A DNA stretch of 11,343 nucleotides from Candidatus Niyogiibacteriota bacterium (GTDB lineage Bacteria > Patescibacteriota > Minisyncoccia > 1-14-0-10-42-19): the NCBI GenBank assembly GCA_016204155.1, contig JACQLG010000061.1:1-11343 (forward strand). Reading direction: 5' to 3'. Within the stretch, counting starts at the first letter, position 1, and every line of letters starts with the position of its first letter. A program made the translations under genes and the position numbers. The notes beneath the pieces were generated by a model. It had not been told where the DNA came from and did no database searches. It saw only the letters and a list, made by a program, of their open reading frames with translations. Of this stretch, positions 6,749-11,343 are shown piece after piece.

Positions 6749-7369
6749 TTTAAATTCATCAATTGCTTTCTTAATATCTTTTTGCCCAAAAATCGCGGAT
6801 GCCGCAGCTAAACGATTTACGCCCGCGTCAACTAAACGGCGAGCGTTATCTACACTCACTCCGCCATCTATCTCTAGTATACAATGGGGGCAAACCGCAT
6901 GTAATCCTTTTAATTTTTCAATTGTGTTCGCATTCATTTTTTGACCTGCGCGCCCCGGAGAAACAGAAAGCAAAAGAATGCCGTCTGCTTTACCCCAAAA
7001 CGGTTCTGTTTCTTGCCATGGCGTTTCAGGCAAAATCGCAATTATCGCCTCTTTCTGCGCATCTTTTATTCTTTGAACGACAAAAAGCGGGTCGTGCGTA
7101 GCCTCAAAATGAATAATCAATCGTTTCACATTCGGCAAAAGCCAGTCGGTAAAACGCGTATCAATATTAGAAATCATCAAATGCACTTCGATATTAAGCG
7201 GAGTTTTGAGTGTTTTTAAGTCTTCTGCATTATGCCAGATCGTATTTGGCGTAAACGTACCGTCAGCAATATCAATGTGAACCCATTTCGTATAGGGCTC
7301 TACCGCTCTAATCTGTTTTCTAAGATCTTCAAATGTTTCTACGTTGATTGCAGGAATGATTTCAGGCAT
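6731..7369 (-). CDS. rpe: Ribulose-phosphate 3-epimerase, divergent
   Basis: A 212-residue TIM-barrel enzyme that interconverts ribulose 5-phosphate and xylulose 5-phosphate. The expected metal ligands and acid/base residues are present in order: WVHIDIADG (His31, Asp33), EVHLM (His63) and EIDGG (Asp168). The phosphate-binding regions are SVSPGRAGQK (135-144) and AAASAIFG (188-195). The opening motif is PAIN instead of the usual PSILSAD, and NPGFGGQ is replaced by SPGRAGQ, so it is a divergent family member, but catalysis looks intact. The ATG at 7369 has no Shine-Dalgarno but a -10-like TATACT 8 nt upstream. A terminator directly upstream separates it from the small-protein unit. The stop codon is TGA. 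Confidence 0.9.
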   Translation of the reverse strand: MPEIIPAINVETFEDLRKQIRAVEPYTKWVHIDIADGTFTPNTIWHNAEDLKTLKTPLNIEVHLMISNIDTRFTDWLLPNVKRLIIHFEATHDPLFVVQRIKDAQKEAIIAILPETPWQETEPFWGKADGILLLSVSPGRAGQKMNANTIEKLKGLHAVCPHCILEIDGGVSVDNARRLVDAGVNRLAAASAIFGQKDIKKAIDEFKKLLSH

Positions 7370-7376
7370 TACATTT

Positions 7377-7382
7377 AGTATA
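7377..7382 (-). promoter_or_regulatory. -10-like TATACT just before the rpe ATG
   Basis: On the minus strand TATACT ends 7-8 nt before the rpe start codon, which would give an essentially leaderless mRNA. The -35 position reads TTTAAT (7405-7400) at 17-bp spacing, overlapping the T-rich end of the upstream terminator. A terminator directly before rpe implies that rpe needs its own promoter. Confidence 0.4.
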
Positions 7383-7395
7383 CTAATTCGGCTAC

Positions 7396-7431
7396 CAAAA
7401 TTAAAATGTGCAAGACCCGATCTTGCACATT
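7396..7431 (-). terminator. Rho-independent terminator of the small-membrane-protein unit
   Basis: AATGTGCAAGA (7405-7415) and TCTTGCACATT (7421-7431) form a perfect 11-bp stem with a 5-base loop. Reading the minus strand, the stem is followed by TTAATTTT. It begins 4 nt after the stop codon of the 40-residue gene. Confidence 0.75.
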
Positions 7432-7434
7432 AAA

Positions 7435-7557
7435 TTACTTATCCCATCCTTTTATTTTCTGCTGTTTCGCATGAAGCGATAATTTATTGTGCGCTATCAT
7501 GCTCATCACAAATGCATTCCAATACATCCAATTCAACCAACCTATCGTAAATATCAT
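7435..7557 (-). CDS. Hypothetical 40-residue single-pass membrane protein
   Basis: A very short gene that begins MIFTIGWLNWMYWNAF and ends GWDK. It was recognised because an unusually good ribosome site, GGAGGAGG (7572-7565), lies 7 nt before the ATG at 7557, and because a terminator starts 4 nt after its TAA. Residues 2-22 are hydrophobic and aromatic (Trp7, Trp10, Trp13, Tyr12), long enough for one membrane pass. The remainder (23-40) is basic, with five lysines, which the positive-inside rule would place in the cytoplasm. It lies 24 nt downstream of the 78-residue gene and is probably translated from the same mRNA. The short segment N-A-F occurs in both proteins, which is too little to claim homology. 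I do not recognise it. Confidence 0.62.
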   Translation of the reverse strand: MIFTIGWLNWMYWNAFVMSMIAHNKLSLHAKQQKIKGWDK

Positions 7558-7564
7558 TTTATTA

Positions 7565-7572
7565 CCTCCTCC
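7565..7572 (-). promoter_or_regulatory. Strong Shine-Dalgarno of the 40-residue gene
   Basis: GGAGGAGG on the minus strand, 7 nt before the ATG at 7557. It lies in the 24-nt gap after the 78-residue gene and supports that this very short frame is translated. Confidence 0.75.
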
Positions 7573-7581
7573 GGATTATTT

Positions 7582-7818
7582 TTAGTGAAATGGAAAAAGA
7601 ATTTCATGCGGGCTCCAAAAAGAAAACCATCCATCCCTCTGCCCAATCAGTTTCATGCCAATCATCCATACAAAACCGATTATTCCAAAAAACATAAGCA
7701 TAATTCCCCAAAAAGCGTTAAATCTTCCCCAATCAGACCCAAACTCAGCTTTAAACATCCCAGTTGCTATATAGCCAAAAACAAGCCAAACTATTGTCAT
7801 TCCATCGAAATCAGACAT
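7582..7818 (-). CDS. Hypothetical 78-residue membrane protein, tryptophan-rich
   Basis: A small protein that I do not recognise. Residues 7-22 and 33-58 are hydrophobic and suggest two membrane passes, joined by a short loop with charged residues (KAEFGSDWGR). The tail after residue 59 is aromatic (GWFSFWSPH, then FPFH at the end). Six tryptophans in 78 residues is high. AAAGGAGGT (7835-7827), a near-perfect ribosome site 9 nt before the ATG at 7818, supports the start. A consensus promoter overlaps the end of rpiB 50 nt upstream, and the 40-residue gene plus a terminator follow, so the pair looks like a self-contained and probably well-expressed transcription unit. A reverse-strand frame over the same DNA is much less protein-like. 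Confidence 0.72.
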   Translation of the reverse strand: MSDFDGMTIVWLVFGYIATGMFKAEFGSDWGRFNAFWGIMLMFFGIIGFVWMIGMKLIGQRDGWFSFWSPHEILFPFH

Positions 7819-7826
7819 CTATCCAT

Positions 7827-7835
7827 ACCTCCTTT
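7827..7835 (-). promoter_or_regulatory. Strong Shine-Dalgarno of the 78-residue gene
   Basis: AAAGGAGGT on the minus strand, the longest match to the anti-Shine-Dalgarno in the window, 9 nt before the ATG at 7818. Confidence 0.8.
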
Positions 7836-7867
7836 TTTCGTTTTTATTTTAAAGAATCTTAAATAAA

Positions 7868-7896
7868 AGAATATCAGATATTATCAATTTTGTCAA
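7868..7896 (-). promoter_or_regulatory. Consensus promoter for the small-membrane-protein unit
   Basis: A perfect TTGACA -35 (7896-7891), a 17-bp spacer and a TATTCT -10 (7873-7868) preceded by TGA (extended -10: TGATATTCT). It overlaps the last codons of rpiB. Transcription would start near 7861 and give a leader of about 43 nt carrying the strong ribosome site. It is the best -35 match I find in the window. Confidence 0.62.
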
Positions 7897-8317
7897 TACG
7901 CCGCTGATGTCTCTCTTCTTCTGGGAAAGCCGTCTCGAGCCATAATTTAACAACGCTCATTGCTTCTTCATCAGAAATAAAACGCGCGCCGAGCGAAAGA
8001 ATGTTGGCATTATTATGCTCTCGTGAAAGAATAACGATCTCTTTTGTACCGCCGTAATAAACCGCGGCGCGAACGCCCTTGATACGATTCGCAACCATTG
8101 CTTCGCCCTGTCCTGAACCACCCAAAATAATCCCCCTGCTTTCGGAATTTTTTGAAACGGCATCTGCGACCGGCCGAATGAAATCCGGATAATCATCCTG
8201 ATCATTTAATTCATGCGCGCCCATATCCTCTACTTCATACCCTAATTCACTCAAAAAAACTTTGAGTTTTTCTTTTAACTCGAATCCCGCATGGTCTGTA
8301 CCGATATAGATCTTCAT
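7874..8317 (-). CDS. rpiB: Ribose-5-phosphate isomerase B, Glu-type active site
   Basis: A 147-residue enzyme that interconverts ribose 5-phosphate and ribulose 5-phosphate. Seen: GTDHAGFELK with Asp8 and His9, DYPDF (42-46), LGGSGQGEAMVANR (65-78) and SREHNNANILSLGAR with His101. In E. coli RpiB the catalytic base is a cysteine in a CGTG motif. Here that position is Gly, and the loop reads GGSGQGE with Glu72, matching the actinobacterial (M. tuberculosis) type in which the glutamate of GGSGNGE serves as base. The length is normal. The ATG at 8317 has no Shine-Dalgarno and follows an AT-rich repeat. The stop is TGA. It lies 191 nt downstream of GAPDH. Confidence 0.95.
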   Translation of the reverse strand: MKIYIGTDHAGFELKEKLKVFLSELGYEVEDMGAHELNDQDDYPDFIRPVADAVSKNSESRGIILGGSGQGEAMVANRIKGVRAAVYYGGTKEIVILSREHNNANILSLGARFISDEEAMSVVKLWLETAFPEEERHQRRIDKIDNI

Positions 8318-8460
<143 letters not shown>

Positions 8461-8488
8461 TCTACCGCCATTGATATCCTTAAAACCT

Positions 8489-8510
8489 TAAAAAAGCCCT
8501 CTCTAGCTTT
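8489..8510 (-). terminator. Weak possible terminator at the end of the GAPDH gene
   Basis: On the minus strand AAAGC (8510-8506) and GCTTT (8497-8493) could form a 5-bp stem with an 8-nt loop, running into a run of six T. The stem overlaps the GAPDH stop codon and is short. Confidence 0.3.
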
Positions 8511-9528
8511 ATATGTGTTTAATAAGCATCGCGCCGTATCCCCATTCATTATCATACCAAGACAAAACCTTGACCAAATCGCCGTCCACCACGCGCGTAA
8601 ACGCAAGATCAACGATTGATCCATGTGGATCGCCCAAAATATCAGTTGAAACCAGCGGTTCTTCTGTCACACGGAGAATGCCTTGCCATTCTTTCAATGA
8701 CGCGGCCGTGCGGAAAATTTCATTTATCTCTTCTACGGAAGTCTTTCGTTTCGCAATAAAAGTAAAGTCAATAAGAGAGCCCGCGACAACCGGCACGCGC
8801 ATCGAAATACCGTCAAACATCCCTTTTATTTCAGGGATCGCTTTCTCAACAGCATCAGCAGCACCCGTAGAAGACGGCACGATATTTACTCCAGCCGCCC
8901 TCCCTCTCCGAAAATCTTTTGCGTCCGGCGCATCCACAAGCGCCTGCGTTGCCGTATATCCATGAACCGTGTTCAAAATCGCTTTTTGGACACCCGGATT
9001 TCTTAACATAATGCTCATTACGGGTGTTGTCGCGTTCGTGGTACAGGACGCGTTAGATGTTATTTTTCCTTCTTCTAAAAACTGGATGCCGACATTCGGA
9101 GTTGCTGTTATTACTTGCCCTGCTTGCCCCGAGCTCTGTCGTGGGGAGCTTGTCGAAGGGTCTTTTGCAGGAGCCGTAATCACCACACGCTTCGCTCCCG
9201 CTTTCAAATGCGCTTCTGCTTTTTGATATGAAGAAAATACGCCTGTCGATTCAACTACCACGTCTATCCCAAGATCCTTCCACGGCAATTTCGCGGGATC
9301 TTTTTCCTGAAAGAACTGAACCGGCTTTCCGTTAATAAGAAATTCTCCGTCCCTCCGCGATACCGGTTTATCAAATCGTCCGTAGACAGAATCGTATTTT
9401 AGCAGATACAGGAGGTTGTCGGCATCTCCCAGATCATTAATAGCGACGACCTCAAAATCAGGATGATTATACGCCTGTCTAAAAAATACACGGCCGATCC
9501 GGCCAAATCCATTGATTGCAATTTTCAT
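8509..9528 (-). CDS. gap: Glyceraldehyde-3-phosphate dehydrogenase with in-frame repeat insert
   Basis: A 339-residue type I phosphorylating GAPDH, which converts glyceraldehyde 3-phosphate to 1,3-bisphosphoglycerate. The Rossmann motif GFGRIGR is at 7-13. NDLGD after the second strand fits NAD as cofactor. The catalytic Cys162 lies in SNASCTTN, and His189 in TVHGYTATQ. SSTGAAD and WYDNEWGY are present. Residues 123-137 (DPSTSSPRQSSGQAG) form a Ser/Gly/Gln-rich insert in a loop that is only a few residues long in other GAPDHs. This explains why Cys162 lies about 12 positions later than the usual ~150. The DNA of the insert is GC-rich and contains an inverted repeat. The enzyme is probably still active because the frame and the active site are intact. 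There is no Shine-Dalgarno before the ATG at 9528. Confidence 0.95.
   Translation of the reverse strand: MKIAINGFGRIGRVFFRQAYNHPDFEVVAINDLGDADNLLYLLKYDSVYGRFDKPVSRRDGEFLINGKPVQFFQEKDPAKLPWKDLGIDVVVESTGVFSSYQKAEAHLKAGAKRVVITAPAKDPSTSSPRQSSGQAGQVITATPNVGIQFLEEGKITSNASCTTNATTPVMSIMLRNPGVQKAILNTVHGYTATQALVDAPDAKDFRRGRAAGVNIVPSSTGAADAVEKAIPEIKGMFDGISMRVPVVAGSLIDFTFIAKRKTSVEEINEIFRTAASLKEWQGILRVTEEPLVSTDILGDPHGSIVDLAFTRVVDGDLVKVLSWYDNEWGYGAMLIKHI
9118..9162 (-). repeat. 45-bp palindrome-containing insert inside GAPDH
   Basis: Fifteen codons that encode residues 123-137, starting CCTTCGACAAGCTC and ending GGGGCAAGCAGGG on the minus strand after the GAC codon. AGCTC and GAGCT within it can pair (5 bp, 9-nt loop). 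GC content is clearly higher than in the flanks. The ends resemble a short interspersed repeat I associate with candidate-phylum genomes (proteins with PSTSSGQAG-like strings), by memory only. Confidence 0.6.
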
Positions 9529-9560
9529 ACGAAAAATAATGGCTAACTATAATATATTTT

Positions 9561-9569
9561 ATTGTAGCA
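9561..9569 (-). promoter_or_regulatory. Possible extended -10 promoter for GAPDH
   Basis: On the minus strand TGCTACAAT is an extended -10 (TG-N-TACAAT), about 33 nt before the GAPDH ATG. No convincing -35 was found 16-18 bp upstream. Confidence 0.35.
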
Positions 9570-9596
9570 CATTACCAGATTCTGCATATACTAAAA

Positions 9597-9636
9597 TTGA
9601 CCATCGCGGATATAATGCATGGTCTGTTTTTGACCA
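9597..9636. promoter_or_regulatory. TTGACCA half-site cluster in the divergent intergenic region
   Basis: TTGACCA occurs at 9597-9603 and 9630-9636, 33 bp apart (about three helical turns), with the inverted half-site TGGTC at 9620-9624 between them. GACCAT/ATGGTC (9599-9604, 9619-9624) form a 6-bp inverted repeat that flanks a TATAAT (9611-9616). It could be an operator shared by the divergent GAPDH and secreted-protein genes. Confidence 0.25.
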
Positions 9637-9654
9637 CAGTGGCATTTGACTTGC

Positions 9655-9682
9655 TGGACAAATAGATTACGTTTGATAAAAT
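9655..9682 (+). promoter_or_regulatory. Possible promoter for the six-cysteine secreted protein
   Basis: TGGACA (9655-9660, one mismatch to TTGACA) and TAAAAT (9677-9682, one mismatch to TATAAT) are separated by 16 bp. Transcription would start near 9689, about 45 nt before the ATG. The remainder of the 205-nt gap is AT-rich with no gene seen. Confidence 0.4.
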
Positions 9683-9721
9683 ATAAAAAAATAGGGTTCT
9701 TTCATATGAAATCTGAGGAAC

Positions 9722-9728
9722 AAGGAGG
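9722..9728 (+). promoter_or_regulatory. Strong Shine-Dalgarno of the secreted-protein gene
   Basis: AAGGAGG lies 5 nt before the ATG at 9734 and decides that start. The surrounding 12-mer is identical to that before the S41 protease gene at 62-73. Confidence 0.85.
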
Positions 9729-9733
9729 AAATA

Positions 9734-10333
9734 ATGAAAAAATTCTTTTTATTTTTTTTAACGCAAGCGCTATTTATTTTTCCTCATATAGGCGGGGCCG
9801 AAGAAAAATTAGCAGTAATAACCCCGAACGGCGGACATATACAAAAGGAAGAAAAAGAATTGTTATGTAGGGATTATCTTCCCCAAATAGGAAAAGATCT
9901 AACAGAAATGAATAAACCGATAGAAGGCGGATGGTTATGGAGGCATGACAGACGAATACTCGCATTTTCAGGGCGAGTAGAAGCCGGCATACAGCAATAC
10001 ATGTTATCCTGTAAACCAGAAAAATTAGATCTGTACACATGCTCGGAACTTATTCCCCATATGAAGAACCAACTCAAGCAATCAGAAAATACGGAAAAAA
10101 ATGAGATGACTCGATCGGCGTATGCAAAACGCGCGCGTACGAATGCGCAGGTATTTTCGGAACTGTGTGACAATACATCTAAAATAGAGAAAAGCGCCTG
10201 CGATATATTTAAAGAAAAAGCGCGCAATGAGTTCGCTGAATCAAAGCGTGTCTTAAAAATTGATGAAATAACTTTGCATGCGACGCTTTCAAGCGTCTAT
10301 TACAAAATTCATCAGCTATTCTGCAGACAATAA
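9734..10333 (+). CDS. Hypothetical secreted six-cysteine protein
   Basis: A 199-residue protein that I do not recognise. Residues 1-22 form a signal peptide (MKKFFLFFLTQALFIFPHIGGA) with probable cleavage after G-G-A, without a lipobox. The mature part is charged, mostly helical by composition, and has six cysteines (45, 93, 103, 145, 156, 197), an even number that would allow three disulfide bonds outside the membrane. There are no transmembrane segments after the signal and no enzyme motif is evident. It has a strong ribosome site and a possible promoter of its own, and ends at a bidirectional terminator shared with the convergent thioredoxin-reductase-like gene. The vicinity of a dithiol oxidoreductase is suggestive, but the two are not in one operon. 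Confidence 0.75.
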   Translation: MKKFFLFFLTQALFIFPHIGGAEEKLAVITPNGGHIQKEEKELLCRDYLPQIGKDLTEMNKPIEGGWLWRHDRRILAFSGRVEAGIQQYMLSCKPEKLDLYTCSELIPHMKNQLKQSENTEKNEMTRSAYAKRARTNAQVFSELCDNTSKIEKSACDIFKEKARNEFAESKRVLKIDEITLHATLSSVYYKIHQLFCRQ

Positions 10334-10369
10334 TAAAAACACCGGCCCTAAAAAGCCGGAATTTTCTTT
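10334..10369. terminator. Bidirectional terminator between convergent genes
   Basis: CCGGC (10342-10346) and GCCGG (10355-10359) form a GC-only 5-bp stem with an 8-nt loop. On the plus strand AATTTTCTTT follows; on the minus strand TGTTTTTATT follows. It can serve the secreted-protein gene from the left and the trxB-like gene from the right. Confidence 0.7.
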
Positions 10370-10391
10370 AGAACTCATAACGTATTGCATA

Positions 10392-11333
10392 TTACTCATT
10401 CCTATGCGCTTTTTCTTTATTCAACAGGTACTGATATGCGGAAAGCGCGGCTTTTACCGCGTCCCCGGCGGAGATATTGTTCTGCTTGTACATCTCGTCA
10501 GTTACGTCGCCAGCGGCCCAAATGCCCTCGCGCGAGGTTGCGGCGGTTTTATGGTTAATCAACACTTCGCCATATTTATTTTTCTCAACCAAGTTGCCTA
10601 AAAATTCCGAATTTGGAACTGCGCCAATCTCAACAAATACGCCCGTCACATCAAGTGTTTTTTCTTCACCGCTTATTCTGTCCTTATACTTCAAACCTGT
10701 AACAAACTTATCGCCAATTACTTCAAGCGTTTGCGCGTTTAATATCGCCTCTTTAAACTTTTTTGATTTTTTTATATTTTCAAGCGTTACCGGATCTCCC
10801 TTGATTGTGTCAGAGTATTCAAGAAGATAAATTTCCGATGCATAGGGAATCAAATCCTGGACTGCTTCAAGCCCTGCGTTTCCTCCCCCCACAACTGCAA
10901 CTTTTTGCCCTGCAAAAACAGGCGCATCGCACGTGGAACAATACGCAACTCCTTTCCCGTTGTATTTTTCCTCTCCGGGAATGCCTAACTTCCGGCGTCG
11001 CGAACCGGTCACAACAATCAGGGTTTTTGCTTCATATGATCCGGTGGCTGTTGTTACTTTGAATCCGTCTTCAACCATTGCTGTTTTTTCGGCTCGCTCA
11101 GACATTTTTATTGCAATATCATCTTTATATGCTCGGATATGCTCCTCAAGATTTTTTGCAAGATCCGCGCCCGAGATGCTTTTTGTCCCTATCCAATTAA
11201 AAATTTCTGCGGAAACCGACGACTGCCCGCCGAACGATTCTGTTATTAAAAGCGTCTTTAATTTTTTGCGCGCGGCATACACGGCTGCCGCCGCCCCGCC
11301 AGGCCCTCCTCCTATAATAATTGTGTCGTACAT
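10392..11333 (-). CDS. trxB: Thioredoxin reductase-like flavoprotein, AhpF-like NADH-type
   Basis: A 313-residue low-molecular-weight thioredoxin reductase family protein. FAD is bound by GGGPGG (8-13) and WAAGDVT (272-278). The redox-active pair is Cys132/Cys135 in YCSTCDAP. The pyridine nucleotide site is GGGNAGLEA (149-157). The HRRxxxR sequence that binds the NADPH phosphate in classical TrxB is missing; instead the second strand ends LLEYSDTIK with Glu172, as in AhpF (LLEF), which suggests NADH as donor. The partner (thioredoxin, glutaredoxin-like or peroxiredoxin) is not in the window. The length is normal for the family. The ATG at 11333 has only 10 nt of upstream sequence visible and no Shine-Dalgarno there. 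Confidence 0.92.
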   Translation of the reverse strand: MYDTIIIGGGPGGAAAAVYAARKKLKTLLITESFGGQSSVSAEIFNWIGTKSISGADLAKNLEEHIRAYKDDIAIKMSERAEKTAMVEDGFKVTTATGSYEAKTLIVVTGSRRRKLGIPGEEKYNGKGVAYCSTCDAPVFAGQKVAVVGGGNAGLEAVQDLIPYASEIYLLEYSDTIKGDPVTLENIKKSKKFKEAILNAQTLEVIGDKFVTGLKYKDRISGEEKTLDVTGVFVEIGAVPNSEFLGNLVEKNKYGEVLINHKTAATSREGIWAAGDVTDEMYKQNNISAGDAVKAALSAYQYLLNKEKAHRNE

Positions 11334-11343
11334 ACGTTAGTTA

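Noticed and set aside
7489..7866. 125-codon plus-strand frame antisense to the tiny membrane proteins
   Set aside because: Its product is a basic, low-complexity His/Lys/Pro-rich string with no good ribosome site, whereas the minus-strand genes have ribosome sites, hydrophobic segments, promoter and terminator.
8513..8965. 150-codon plus-strand frame opposite GAPDH
   Set aside because: Composition typical of an antisense shadow of a conserved gene; the GAPDH motifs are on the other strand.
9611..9616. TATAAT as the -10 of the secreted-protein gene
   Set aside because: The nearest TTGACC is only 8 bp upstream and there is no -35 at 16-18 bp or TG extension; the TGGACA-16-TAAAAT pair is better placed.

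Overview
The window looks like a chromosomal segment of a member of the Candidate Phyla Radiation (Patescibacteria, most like Parcubacteria). This is an inference. It rests on moderately low GC, densely packed genes, a partial glycolysis/pentose phosphate gene set, a release factor 1 with a shortened first domain, a GAPDH carrying an in-frame interspersed-repeat-like insert, and a PcsB/CwlO-like coiled coil joined to a lytic transglycosylase. TGA is used as a stop (rpe, rpiB) and I see no in-frame TGA in the genes, so the UGA=Gly code of Gracilibacteria/Absconditabacteria is not in use. I see no rRNA, tRNA, CRISPR array, insertion sequence or prophage gene.

Layout. Positions 1-3678, plus strand: a secreted S41/PDZ processing-protease-like lipoprotein with its own promoter and terminator, then a four-TM protein of unknown function preceded by a perfect 14-bp tandem repeat, then rpmE (L31) and prfA (RF1). 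Positions 3690-9528, minus strand, in transcription order: GAPDH, rpiB, a two-gene unit of tiny membrane proteins (78 and 40 aa) with promoter and terminator, rpe, the N-terminal half of a split transketolase, ribosomal protein L25, and a coiled-coil lytic transglycosylase. Positions 9734-10333, plus strand: a secreted six-cysteine protein of unknown function. Positions 10392-11333, minus strand: a thioredoxin-reductase-like flavoprotein, separated from its convergent neighbour by a bidirectional terminator.

Function. Transketolase-N, Rpe, RpiB and GAPDH form a carbon-metabolism cluster: the non-oxidative pentose phosphate steps feed glyceraldehyde-3-phosphate to GAPDH. The transketolase C-terminal half and transaldolase are not in the window. 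L31, RF1 and L25 belong to translation. The S41 protease and the lytic transglycosylase act in the cell envelope.

Translation signals split in a striking way. Four genes of unknown or envelope function have near-perfect Shine-Dalgarno sequences, whereas the housekeeping genes have none, and two genes have a -10-like TATACT only 8-9 nt before the ATG, as in leaderless mRNAs. The best candidate for something undescribed is the small-membrane-protein unit at 7396-7896. Other notable points are the repeat insert inside GAPDH and the tandem repeat at 2137-2164.
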